Source: UBA9676 sp963730065 (GTDB taxonomy: Bacteria > Actinomycetota > Actinomycetes > Streptosporangiales > Streptosporangiaceae). From it: DNA of 64,000 nt. The DNA lies in NCBI GenBank assembly GCA_963730065.1, contig CAVSQL010000020.1:496001-560000 (forward strand). The letters run 5' to 3'. The number at the start of each line of letters is the position of its first letter. Positions within the stretch are counted from its first letter, which is position 1. Shown here piece by piece: positions 43,661 through 52,060 of the stretch. The position numbers and the translations under genes were made by a program. Under the pieces are notes generated by a model. The model made no database searches and had not been told where the DNA came from. It worked only from the letters and a program-made list of their open reading frames with translations.

Positions 43661-44554
43661 ATGACCGAGCCCGCCAGTGCAGACGACCGTGCCGTGCCCG
43701 CGACCGTGGTGGCCTGCTGCCAGCTCGCCCCGGTGCTGGGCGATCCGGCCGCGAACCGTGAGCTCGCCGCCGGCGCCGTGGCCCGCGCCGCCGAGCGGGG
43801 GGCCCGCGTGGTCGTCCTGCCCGAGCTGGTCTCCAGCGGCTACGTCTTCGAGAGCCAGGCCGAGGCCAGGGCCAGCGCGGAGGCGGCCGATGGCGCGACG
43901 GTCGCCCTCTGGGCGCGGCTGGCCGCGGATCACGGGATCGTCATCGTCGGCGGGTTCTGCGAGCTGGCCGGGGGCGAGGTGTTCAACAGCGCCGTGCTCG
44001 TGGATCCGGGCGGGCTGCGGTGCGTCTACCGCAAGGCGCACCTGTGGGACGCCGAGAGCCTGTGGTTCACCCCCGGGAGCGCGGCCCCGCCGGTGGTACC
44101 GACCCGGTTCGGCCGGATCGCGGTCATGATCTGCTACGACCTCGAGTTCCCCGAATGGGTCCGGCTGCCCGCGCTGGACGGCGCGCAGCTGCTGTGCGCC
44201 CCGACCAACTGGCCGGCGTTCCCGCGGCCGGACGGCGAGCGCCCCGCGGAGATCGTCCGGGTCCAGGCCGGCGCGGCCGTCAACCGGATGTTCATCGCGG
44301 CGTGCGACCGGACGGGCGAGGAGCGCGGCGTCGCCTGGGTCGGGGGCTCGGTCATCGTCAACGCCGACGGATGGCCGCTCGCCGAGGCGACCATGACCGC
44401 CGGGCCCATCACCATCACCGCCGGGTGCCAGCTCGGCAAGGCCCTCGACAAGGCCATCAGCCCGAGGAACGACGTGCACGCCGACCGCAGGCCCGCGCTG
44501 TACCACCGCATCGCCGAGGAGGCCGCCCCCCAGCAGGCACGCTCAACGGGCTAG
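43661..44554 (+). CDS. carbon-nitrogen hydrolase (nitrilase superfamily)
   Basis: A 297-residue protein. The Glu-Lys-Cys triad is clear: VVVLPELVSSGYVF (Glu), CVYRKAHLWDAESLWF (Lys) and IAVMICYDLEFPEWVRLPAL (Cys). It hydrolyses an amide, carbamoyl or nitrile group, in the manner of N-carbamoylputrescine or omega-amidases. The agmatinase-like gene next to it makes polyamine or guanidino-compound breakdown plausible. It is convergent with that gene, and the 117 bp between holds nothing I can call. Confidence 0.9.
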   Translation: MTEPASADDRAVPATVVACCQLAPVLGDPAANRELAAGAVARAAERGARVVVLPELVSSGYVFESQAEARASAEAADGATVALWARLAADHGIVIVGGFCELAGGEVFNSAVLVDPGGLRCVYRKAHLWDAESLWFTPGSAAPPVVPTRFGRIAVMICYDLEFPEWVRLPALDGAQLLCAPTNWPAFPRPDGERPAEIVRVQAGAAVNRMFIAACDRTGEERGVAWVGGSVIVNADGWPLAEATMTAGPITITAGCQLGKALDKAISPRNDVHADRRPALYHRIAEEAAPQQARSTG

Positions 44555-44671
44555 GCCCGGCAGCAGGCGCGCCCACGGCCAGCCTCGCCCCGCAGCCGAC
44601 GCGGCCGGCGAGGTCCGGGCCGCAGCAGTGCACCCCAGCCTGCTTCACGCGGCGGTCGGGCCGGTCCCCCG

Positions 44672-45634
44672 CTACTGCCGGCCGAGGGCCAGCAGCGCCA
44701 GCAGCTCGTAGCAGATGTGGGCGGCGGCCACGGTGGTCATCTCGGCATGGTCGTAGGCGGGTGCGACCTCGACCACGTCCGCGCCGACCAGCCGCGTCCC
44801 GGCCAGGCCCCGCAGGATCCCGAGCACCTCCCGGGAGGTCAGGCCGCCGGCCTCGGGTGTCCCGGTGCCGGGCGCGTGAGCCGGGTCGAGCACGTCGATG
44901 TCGATCGACAGGTACAGCGGCTGGTCGCCGACGCGCTCGCGGATCGCGGCCGCGGCGCCGTCGATGCCGTCCCGGTCGACGTCCATCGCGCTGATGATGC
45001 GGAAGCCCAGCTCCGCGTCTTCCTCCAGGTCGCTCTGGGCATACAGCGGCCCGCGGATGCCCACGTGCATGCTGTGCTCGTCCAGGAACAGCCCTTCCTC
45101 GGCCGCGCGCCGGAACGGCGTGCCGTGGGTGAGCGGCGCGCCGAAGTAGGTCTGCCAGGTGTCGAGGTGGGCGTCGAGGTGGACCAGCGCGACCGGGCCG
45201 AACCGCTGGTTGGCCACGCGGAGCAGCGGATAGGCGATGGTGTGGTCACCACCGATCGCCAGCAGGTGGCCGGCCCCGGTGAGCAGTTCGGCCGCGCCCG
45301 CCTCGATCTGGTCGACGGCCTCCTTGATGTCGAACGGGTTGCACGCGATGTCGCCCGCGTCCGCGACCTGCTGGGCGCCGAACGGCGCCACCTGCAGGCC
45401 CGGGTGCCAGGGGCGCAGGAGCCGGGATCCCTGCCGCACCGCGGACGGCCCGAACCGGGCGCCCGGCCGGTACGACGTCCCGCTGTCAAACGGGACGCCG
45501 ACAACGGCCACGTCGCAGCGGGTGACCTCGTCCCGCCGCGGCAGCATCGCGAAGGTCGGCGGCCCGGCGAAGCGCGGCGTCCGGCTGGCGTCGATGGGCC
45601 CGCGCGGTGCGTCCTCGGTACCCGTCAGCAACAC
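44672..45634 (-). CDS. speB: agmatinase-family ureohydrolase
   Basis: A 320-residue Mn-dependent ureohydrolase. GTG 45634 is used as start. The true start is uncertain because GGGGAGG abuts it. The N-terminus reads PRGPIDASRTPRFAGPPTFA as in actinobacterial agmatinases. The metal ligands are in LLAIGGDHTIAYPLL, VALVHLDAHLDTW and YLSIDIDVLDPAHAPGTGTP. It releases urea from agmatine or a related guanidino acid. It is divergent from a PucR-type regulator with two dyads between, so it is probably regulated by it. Confidence 0.88.
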   Translation of the reverse strand: MLLTGTEDAPRGPIDASRTPRFAGPPTFAMLPRRDEVTRCDVAVVGVPFDSGTSYRPGARFGPSAVRQGSRLLRPWHPGLQVAPFGAQQVADAGDIACNPFDIKEAVDQIEAGAAELLTGAGHLLAIGGDHTIAYPLLRVANQRFGPVALVHLDAHLDTWQTYFGAPLTHGTPFRRAAEEGLFLDEHSMHVGIRGPLYAQSDLEEDAELGFRIISAMDVDRDGIDGAAAAIRERVGDQPLYLSIDIDVLDPAHAPGTGTPEAGGLTSREVLGILRGLAGTRLVGADVVEVAPAYDHAEMTTVAAAHICYELLALLALGRQ

Positions 45635-45667
45635 CTCCCCGCCGATGGCCGATGGCGAGCAGCCATG

Positions 45668-45681
45668 CGTTATGCATAACG
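45668..45681. promoter_or_regulatory. perfect 14-bp palindrome in the ureohydrolase/PucR divergent promoter
   Basis: CGTTATGCATAACG is self-complementary. It lies 33 bp upstream of the ureohydrolase start and 81 bp upstream of the PucR start. Its position suits an operator or activator site for either gene. Confidence 0.7.
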
Positions 45682-45720
45682 AACTGCCGTGCCGCCGCGC
45701 AATAGTGGCGGCCACAGACC

Positions 45721-45745
45721 TGGGTCTTGTTCTTGGTCTGACCCA
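45721..45745. promoter_or_regulatory. second inverted repeat before the PucR-type gene
   Basis: TGGGTC (45721-45726) and GACCCA (45740-45745) flank a T/G-rich 13-bp spacer, 17 bp upstream of ATG 45763. It may be the regulator's own site. Confidence 0.5.
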
Positions 45746-45762
45746 CAACCTACGTTGGGATC

Positions 45763-47250
45763 ATGCCGCAGGACGGCGTGATCCGGGTCGAGGACCTGCT
45801 GCGCTCCCCCGCGCTGCAGCTGCGCCTGGTCGCCGGGGAGTCGGGCACGTCGCGGCGGGTGGCGTGGGCGCACGTGAGCGAGCTTGAGGATCCGACCCCC
45901 TGGCTCTTCGGCTCAGAGATGATCATGACTACCGGGATCGGCCTTCCCGCCAGCGCCGGCCGGCAGCGTGCCTACCTCGAGCGCCTCGACGACGCCGGGG
46001 TGGCGTGCCTGGCCCTGTCCGAGCAGCTGTTCGTGCCCCCGCTATCCAGGCAGTTCCTGGCCGCCGCCGACGAGCGCGGCTTCGCGGTGGTGGAGGTGCC
46101 CATCGCGGTGCCGTTCATGGCGATCTCGCAGGAGGTAGCCGCGGCCGTGCAGGGCGACACCGGCCAGCGGCTCAACGCGCAGCTGCAGGTCTTCGGCGCG
46201 GTCCGGTGGCTGGCCGCCGGGAACCTGAGCACCGGGGAGATCTTCGCCCGGCTCGAGCGCCTGTCCGGCTACCGGCTGTACGCCTGCACCACCCAGCGGG
46301 GCCCGCTGCTGGACGGGGTCCCGGTCCCGCCGCCCGGCCAGGCGAAGCTCATACCGGACACGCCGACCAGCCCGCCGACGGTCCCCGGCGGGTACGTGCT
46401 GCCGGTGTCCGGGCCGCGGGGCACCGTGGGCTACATCCTGGCCATGGAGACGGCCGGCGCCGCGCCTGCCGGTGTGTCGGTGGTCCAGCACATCGCCACC
46501 GTCGCCGCTCTCCAGCTGTCGATGCAGGCGCACGAGCGGGAGATGCTCCGCCGGGAAGGCGCCGAGACGCTGGCCGAGATGCTCCGGGGCGTGCTGGAAG
46601 CGGCCGTGGTGACCAGGCGGCTCGCCGTGCACGGCTTCCCGCCGGACGCCAGGCTGATGCTGGCGATCGTGCGGCCGCAAGGCCAGGCGGCCGACTGCGA
46701 CACCGTCGTGGACACGCTCGCGCAGGGCCGGTTCCCGCAGCTCGTGCTGCGGCAGGAGGCAGAGCTGTACGTCCTGGTCCCCGACGACCAGGCCGTGAGG
46801 GACGCGCTGGCGGCCAGCGGCACGATCGTCGGGGTGAGCCTGCCCTTCCGGGCCGGGACGCTGCTGGGGGCGGCCCGGCGCGAGGCCCAGTGGGCCGTCG
46901 CCCGGGCGGTGGAATCGGGCCGGGACATTGTCAGCTACGGCGACGACCGCACGGGGAGGTGGCTGCCCACCGGGCCAGCGGATCTGCGGGCCCTGGTGGA
47001 CGACGTGCTCCGGGCCGTGATCGACTATGACGACGCGCATGGCGGGGATCTGCTGCCGACCATCCGCACCTGGCTGGAGCACGACCGGCAGACCGACAAG
47101 GCCGCCCAGGCGCTGCACATTCACCCGAACACGCTGCTGTACCGGGTGCGGCGGTTCGAGCAGATCACCGGGCGCTCGCTGGCCTCGACCGAGGCGCTGG
47201 CCGAGACCTGGCTGGCCCTGCGCGCCGCCGCGACCCTGCCCTCCCGGTAA
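45763..47250 (+). CDS. PucR/CdaR-type transcriptional regulator
   Basis: A 495-residue protein. The N-terminal PucR domain (about 5-125) begins VIRVEDLLRSPALQLRLVAG with the typical W.H.sE..dP..wl.g.e. segment (AWAHVSELEDPTPWLFGSEM). The middle resembles GGDEF-like CdaR regions. The C-terminal HTH_30 reads LLPTIRTWLEHDRQTDKAAQ, ALHIHPNTLLYRVRRFEQIT. PucR-type proteins activate purine, allantoin, amino-acid or amine catabolism in response to the substrate. The divergent ureohydrolase and the NCS1 permease beyond the intron are natural targets. Confidence 0.93.
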   Translation: MPQDGVIRVEDLLRSPALQLRLVAGESGTSRRVAWAHVSELEDPTPWLFGSEMIMTTGIGLPASAGRQRAYLERLDDAGVACLALSEQLFVPPLSRQFLAAADERGFAVVEVPIAVPFMAISQEVAAAVQGDTGQRLNAQLQVFGAVRWLAAGNLSTGEIFARLERLSGYRLYACTTQRGPLLDGVPVPPPGQAKLIPDTPTSPPTVPGGYVLPVSGPRGTVGYILAMETAGAAPAGVSVVQHIATVAALQLSMQAHEREMLRREGAETLAEMLRGVLEAAVVTRRLAVHGFPPDARLMLAIVRPQGQAADCDTVVDTLAQGRFPQLVLRQEAELYVLVPDDQAVRDALAASGTIVGVSLPFRAGTLLGAARREAQWAVARAVESGRDIVSYGDDRTGRWLPTGPADLRALVDDVLRAVIDYDDAHGGDLLPTIRTWLEHDRQTDKAAQALHIHPNTLLYRVRRFEQITGRSLASTEALAETWLALRAAATLPSR

Positions 47251-47322
47251 GAAGCCATCAGCAGTTCTGTTTCCTGCCCCTATGGCCAACACGATCTGAA
47301 CTGCCATGTCCGGTGCGTCAGG

Positions 47323-47477
47323 TCAGAACTGGGCTGTCCACTCCACGATCAGGCTTCGGGCCTGGTCAGCGGGGCCGAGGTTGTCGGATTCTTCACGTGC
47401 CCCCTGCCGAACGCCTCCTGCCAGCGGGCAGGGTCTACGCTGTGGCCTGCGGCCGCCACAAGATCGTTAGTCTTCAC
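47323..47477 (-). pseudogene. transposase remnant: N-terminus joined to C-terminus
   Basis: From GTG 47477 the frame reads VKTNDLVAAAGHSVDPARWQ EAFGR, a plausible transposase N-terminus. Within a few codons, in a shifted frame, it becomes REESDNLGPADQARSLIVEW TAQF and stop, the C-terminus shared with the remnants at 17.0 and 50.2 kb. The middle of the gene is missing and a frameshift separates the ends. Confidence 0.6.
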
Positions 47478-47538
47478 ACGCCGATGATCAGCGGTGGCCG
47501 CAGCCTTCCTGCAGCCGGTCCACCAGCAAGATCAAGGT

Positions 47539-48033
47539 TTATGGCTGGAGGTCGCGCTGGTACCAGGTGCCTGACTTGCCGCCGAGATCAGCCGGGGTGG
47601 CCGGGCCAACCGGGACGAACCCGGCCTTGGCCAGCACCTTCTGGGACGCGGCGTTGCCGTGGGAGGTGGCCGCCCGCAGTGTGCGCAGCCCGTGCCGCGC
47701 CGCCGCAATCCGGCACAGCTCCCGGACAGACCTGGTCGCCACGCCGCGGCCGGCGACCTGCTGCGCGACTCGGTAGCCGAGTTCGGCAGTGCGGTCCTTG
47801 AGGTCGTACAGGTTGAACCGGCCCAGAACCGAGCCGTCATCAGCGACGAGCACGTAGAAGGCGCAGATGCCGGCCTCTTGCTCAGCCAACAAGGCGCTGT
47901 ACCGGTCGGGGAACTGGTCGAAGAAGTCGTCGCCACGGTCAGAGACCGAAGCAGCGAAGTAGGCGCGGTTCACCAGCTCGAAGGCCAGGACCGCCGGGGC
48001 ATGGCCAGCACGCAGCTGCTCCAGCTCGGGCAC
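47539..48033 (-). CDS. GNAT-family N-acetyltransferase (RimJ/RimL-like)
   Basis: A 164-residue protein from GTG 48033. The acetyl-CoA pyrophosphate loop is AQQVAGRGVATRSVRELCRI and the C-terminal part has ATSHGNAASQKVLAKAGFVP, typical of RimJ/RimL-type enzymes acting on alpha-amino groups or small amines. It sits between a transposase remnant and the 3' end of the group II intron. Confidence 0.9.
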   Translation of the reverse strand: MPELEQLRAGHAPAVLAFELVNRAYFAASVSDRGDDFFDQFPDRYSALLAEQEAGICAFYVLVADDGSVLGRFNLYDLKDRTAELGYRVAQQVAGRGVATRSVRELCRIAAARHGLRTLRAATSHGNAASQKVLAKAGFVPVGPATPADLGGKSGTWYQRDLQP

Positions 48034-48181
48034 CGCCCAACTCTACCCAGATGGTGCGCTGAGGCCACCTATGAGTCCGCCGCCGGTAGCCAGCCCCCCA
48101 AACCAGGGCACATAACGATCTAGGAGGGTCGGGGACTGGCGCGGTTCCGCTGATAGCGGCCCGTTTCCAGTCCCCGCCCGT

Positions 48182-48215
48182 CAAACCGTGCATGCGGTTT
48201 TCCCGCACACGGCTT
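48182..48215 (-). ncRNA. group II intron domain V (catalytic hairpin)
   Basis: On the minus strand, AAGCCGTGTGCGGGAAAACC then GCATGCACGGTTTG folds into the 34-nt domain V hairpin with a GAAA-type loop and internal bulge. Its AGC start is the family's catalytic triad. It lies just after the reverse transcriptase stop codon. Confidence 0.9.
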
Positions 48216-48226
48216 ACCGACGTTCT

Positions 48227-49612
48227 TCACCGGCGGTGTTCGGCCTTTCCGCGCCAGTCCCGGTAGGGCCTGGGCGGGATGACGGTTCGATGGAGGCTGG
48301 CCAGGCCCAGGTGGTCCGGTGATAGCAGCACCTGGGTTACGCCCCACCGCCAGCCGTGGCGCCGGTTGCCTCTCTTGGACAACCAGAGCCCGAGCCGCCA
48401 GAGGGCGTAGTTCCCGACCTGGCCGAGGACACGGGCCGAGTTTCCGTAGCGGAAGTACCCGGCCCAGCCGCGCAGGAACAGGTTCAGTTCCGTGACGATG
48501 ACCTCGGCTGGCACCAGCAGCCGTTCCCGGCCGGTGATCTCCCGGATCCGGTCGCGGGCATGCTGGGCCGCCTTGCGTGAGGGCCAGCGGGCGAGGAAGG
48601 TCAGGTGCGCCGATTTCGGGGTCCGCCCGCGCACCAGCCGGTGGTGGAACCCGAGGAAATCGAACCCCGGATTCCCCTCGGCCAGGTGCACGATACGGGT
48701 CTTGGCCGCCTTGGGCTCCAGCCCGAGCCCGGCCAGCAGGACCGTCAGCCGCGCGAGCGCGGCCTCGGCCTGTTCCCTGGTGTCGCACATCACCACCGCG
48801 TCGTCAACGTAGCGGACCAGCACGCCGTGCTCGCCCGCCTGCCACGCCCGGTCCAGCCGGTGCAGGTAGGCGTTGCAGAGCAACGGTGACAACGGGCCAC
48901 CTTGCGGCGTGCCGGACGCGCTGCGCCGCAGTGACCCGCCTTCCATCACCCCGGCCCGCAACAGCGTGCGGATCAGGGCCAGGACGGCCCGGTCACAGAC
49001 GCGTTCCTCGATGGCCTGCATCAGCCGGTCATGCGGAATCGCCGAAAAACAGTCGGCGATGTCGGTTTCCACCACCCAGCGGCGGCCCCGCCAGGACTCA
49101 TCAATGAGCACCTGCAGGGCATCGTGGGCCGAGCGCCCCGGGCGGAACCCGAAACTGCACGGCAAAAAGTCCGCCTCGAAGACCGGCTCGAGCACGATCT
49201 TCGCGGCAGCCTGCACGACCCGGTCACGGACAGCAGGAATCGACAGCGGCCTCTGCTCGCTGGTGCCCGGCTTCGGGATGAACACCCGCCGGGCCGGCAA
49301 CGGCCGGTACCGCCTCTCCCTCAGCTCCGCGGCCAGCTCGCCGAGCAGCCGGGACACCCCGTACTCCTCGGCGTCCGCCAGGCTGACACGGTCAATGCCA
49401 GCAGCGCCGCGGTTGCGGCGCACATCTTCCCACGCCCTGTCCAGCACATCCCTGCGGTGGATCTTGTCGAACAGCGCATGGAACCGTCGTGCCGGGTCGG
49501 CCTTGGCCGCCCGGTAAAGCGCATGCTGCAAAGCGCGAACCCTGTCCCCACAGCCAGCCGCCAGGATGGACCTAGCCGTAACACCGGCACTCACCGATCC
49601 GGGCCTTTCCAC
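48227..49612 (-). CDS. ltrA: group II intron reverse transcriptase/maturase
   Basis: A 461-residue protein from GTG 49612. Reverse transcriptase blocks are clear: RRVFIPKPGTSEQRPLSIPA, VVETDIADCFSAIPHDRLMQ (first catalytic Asp), SGTPQGGPLSPLLCNAYLHR and LVRYVDDAVVMC (YVDD). The maturase X region reads ELNLFLRGWAGYFRYGNSAR. It ends without an HNH endonuclease domain (no CxxC pairs), so mobility would use replication forks or nicks. It is encoded in domain IV of the intron and serves splicing and retrohoming. Confidence 0.95.
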   Translation of the reverse strand: MERPGSVSAGVTARSILAAGCGDRVRALQHALYRAAKADPARRFHALFDKIHRRDVLDRAWEDVRRNRGAAGIDRVSLADAEEYGVSRLLGELAAELRERRYRPLPARRVFIPKPGTSEQRPLSIPAVRDRVVQAAAKIVLEPVFEADFLPCSFGFRPGRSAHDALQVLIDESWRGRRWVVETDIADCFSAIPHDRLMQAIEERVCDRAVLALIRTLLRAGVMEGGSLRRSASGTPQGGPLSPLLCNAYLHRLDRAWQAGEHGVLVRYVDDAVVMCDTREQAEAALARLTVLLAGLGLEPKAAKTRIVHLAEGNPGFDFLGFHHRLVRGRTPKSAHLTFLARWPSRKAAQHARDRIREITGRERLLVPAEVIVTELNLFLRGWAGYFRYGNSARVLGQVGNYALWRLGLWLSKRGNRRHGWRWGVTQVLLSPDHLGLASLHRTVIPPRPYRDWRGKAEHRR

Positions 49613-50187
49613 TTGCGCGTGAACGAAGCAGCGGCCCTTCCCTCACCGCAGGTTGTGTTGTCCTGCGGGTCGAGCGGTACTACGGCCGCCTCCGACTCCC
49701 TCCCGGCCGCCGCCCATTTCCCGGCTCCACACCGGTTATAGAACGGCGTCTTCCGCGCCAGCCCGCAGCACGCTCCGGCCGGGGAGGGCCTCTCCAGTTC
49801 CCGCCGCCACCATCTGAACGTTCCGCGCCCTCTTACGCCGGAGAGTCCCTCGCGGCTGCGATTCCAGGATCTTCACCGCTTCCATGGCCTTCGCCGTGAG
49901 CCGCCCGGCTCGGCACTCTCTTCGGTGTCTAACGACGCGGCAGGCTTCGCTCGCGCTACGGACCGTTCAGTTGCTCCCCCACAAGGGCTTTCGACGCTGG
50001 GCTCCAGCCCGGCCCGTTTCCAGGCCGAACTGCCAGCCTGCTACCGGGCTCCCTGGCGATTACCCGGACCGGACTTTCACCGGCAGGCGACGACGAGCTT
50101 CCGATCAGGTCATGACCGCTGGACGATCACCTCCATGATCTCTGGACGCACCGGCTGGAGTACTAGCCAGTCCCCGCCGTAACCAGA

Positions 50188-50330
50188 GGAAGGCTTGGTA
50201 GGGACAACTGTGCGCCGGGTGGGGCACCCGCCCTCGCGCGGGCTCATAGCTGGGCCGCCCACTGAACAACCAGCCTGCGGCCGCTGCTGTGGCGGCCCTG
50301 TTCCGATTCAGCACGGTCCCCTATACGGGC
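50188..50330 (-). mobile_element. 3' end of a decayed insertion sequence
   Basis: It begins with the 23-bp end sequence 50188-50210 (GGAAGGCTTGGTAGGGACAA plus CTG), matching 18102-18124 at 21 positions. On the minus strand, the transposase C-terminus GRRLVVQWAAQL ends at TGA 50246-50244. Upstream sequence does not align further in one frame. The long minus-strand frame running on to 50834 is antisense to the permease and not real. Confidence 0.55.
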
Positions 50331-50553
50331 AGCGAACTGAACCGTTGTGCCTTTCTCGGCTCCGGCTCGGGAGGGTGCCGCGTCAGCGGGGGGCGACTCT
50401 TGTATGCAGCGACAAATGACCGCACTCATTCTGTGCAACACACTATTGACTCCCCAACATGATCTCCCCCACCGTTGCGGGTAAGCACCGGCGGGCCGCG
50501 AGGTGGGAACCAGCCGGCCGCGATCGCATCGTTGCGAAAGAAAAGAGCTCGCC

Positions 50554-52056
50554 GTGGCTACTGAGAACAAGGCCGCGCCGGCCAGGGCGCAGGGGGCCGG
50601 CATCCGCGGCATCGAGGTGCGCTCGATCGACTGGATCCCGGACACCGAGCGGCACGGCAAGGTGTGGCACCAGGCACCGCTGTGGTTCCTCGGCAACTTC
50701 CAGTACTTCACGATCCCGATCGGCTTCATCGGACCGGCGTTCGGCCTGTCCCTGGTGTGGACGATCGTCGCCGGCACCGCGGGGATCCTGATCGGCACCG
50801 TGTTCATGGCCCTGCACGCGACCCAGGGCCCCACGCTCGGGCTGCCGCAGATGATCCAGTCGCGGGCCCAGTTCGGCTACCGGGGCGTCATCGTCGCGCT
50901 GTTCGCGATGGTGTTCACCTACATGGCCTTCAACATCGCCGACCAGGTGCTGCTCGCCCAGGGCCTGCACGGGGCGTTCGGGTGGAACGCCAACCTGGTC
51001 GCGATCGTGGTCACCGTCGGCGCCGCCCTGCTGGCGATCTACGGCTACGACTGGGTCCACCGCGTGTTCCGCTGGACCCTGTACATCCTGCTGCCGCTGG
51101 TGGCCATCATCACCATCGGCGTGCTCGCCGGCCAGGCCGGTCATGTCGCCAGCCACACCGTCTACGGGTTCAAGTGGACCGGCTTCATGGCCCAGCTGTC
51201 CGCCGCCGCGGCCTACAACATCACCTACGCGGGCTATGTCTCCGACTACTCGCGTTACCTGCCGCGTAACACCCCGCGGGGCAAGATCATCGGCTACGTG
51301 TTCGCCGGGGCCGCGACGCCCGCGATCTGGCTGATCGCCCTGGGTGCCTGGCTGGCCATCAGCCTGGGCGCGACCGACGGCCTGGTCGGCCTGCAGACGG
51401 CAGGCAACAACGTCATCAGCCACCTCGGCGGGATCACCGGGTTCCTGTCAGCTTTCGCGCTGGCCGCGACCATGGGCATGAACGCCTACGGCGCCATGCT
51501 GACGACGCTGGCGGGCGTGGACGCCTTCCGCAAGGTCAACGCCACCCGGGCCGCCCGGGTGATCACCATCGTGGTGCTGACGGTGATCTGGTTCGTGATC
51601 GCCAAGCTGATCACCACCAGCGCGGTCGGCGTGGTCGACACGGTGCTGACGCTGATGCTCTACCTGCTGGTGCCGTGGACGGTGACGAACCTGATCGACT
51701 TCTTCTTCGTCCGGCACGGCCATTACTCGATCCTGGACATCTTCAAGCCGAACGGGATCTACGGGGTCTGGTCGTACCGCGGGCTCATCGCCTACGGGGC
51801 CGGCTTCCTCGCCGAGGTGCCGTTCATGGTGCTGCTCAACCTGGTCACCTTGAAGAGCTACTACACCGGCCCGCTGGCCAGCCGGCTGAACAGCGTGGAT
51901 ATCTCGTGGATCGTGGGGGCCGTGGTGACCGGGGTGGTCTACTGGCTGCTGACCCGCAACCTCGACGTCGCCGCCGAGCAGGTGGCGATCGACGCCAGCG
52001 AGGCCGAGCTCCGCCGCATCGACGCGGGCGCGGCGCCTGAGCCGCGCGACGCCTAG
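50554..52056 (+). CDS. NCS1-family nucleobase/hydantoin permease (cytosine/purine type)
   Basis: A 500-residue protein with 12 membrane helices from GTG 50554. NCS1 features include GIEVRSIDWIPDTERHGKVW at the N-terminus, GPTLGLPQMIQSRAQFGYRG in the second and third helices, NITYAGYVSDYSRYLPRNTP in the loop before helix 7, and NLIDFFFVRHGHYSILDIF later. It imports cytosine, purines, allantoin or related rings with Na+ or H+. It points the same way as the PucR gene and was probably near it before the intron and IS insertions. Confidence 0.93.
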   Translation: MATENKAAPARAQGAGIRGIEVRSIDWIPDTERHGKVWHQAPLWFLGNFQYFTIPIGFIGPAFGLSLVWTIVAGTAGILIGTVFMALHATQGPTLGLPQMIQSRAQFGYRGVIVALFAMVFTYMAFNIADQVLLAQGLHGAFGWNANLVAIVVTVGAALLAIYGYDWVHRVFRWTLYILLPLVAIITIGVLAGQAGHVASHTVYGFKWTGFMAQLSAAAAYNITYAGYVSDYSRYLPRNTPRGKIIGYVFAGAATPAIWLIALGAWLAISLGATDGLVGLQTAGNNVISHLGGITGFLSAFALAATMGMNAYGAMLTTLAGVDAFRKVNATRAARVITIVVLTVIWFVIAKLITTSAVGVVDTVLTLMLYLLVPWTVTNLIDFFFVRHGHYSILDIFKPNGIYGVWSYRGLIAYGAGFLAEVPFMVLLNLVTLKSYYTGPLASRLNSVDISWIVGAVVTGVVYWLLTRNLDVAAEQVAIDASEAELRRIDAGAAPEPRDA

Positions 52057-52060
52057 CGGG

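Larger units (their letters stand above)
48118..50151 (-). mobile_element. complete group II intron
   Basis: The intron reads on the minus strand. Its 5' end is GTGCG at 50151-50147 (GTGCGTCCAGAGATCATGGA), followed by about 540 nt of domain I-III-like sequence with segments such as GGTGAAAGTCCGGTCC. Next come the reverse transcriptase gene in domain IV, a 34-nt domain V at 48215-48182, and a domain VI stem ending near CCCCGACCCTCCTAGAT. I put the 3' end at 48118; it could shift by a few bases. The total is about 2.03 kb. The 5' exon side lies 37 bp outside the end of an IS remnant. Confidence 0.85.

Noticed and set aside
50332..50834. Minus-strand frame of 196 codons at the permease start
   Set aside because: Apart from the short transposase C-terminus at its end, it is antisense to the NCS1 permease and its leader.
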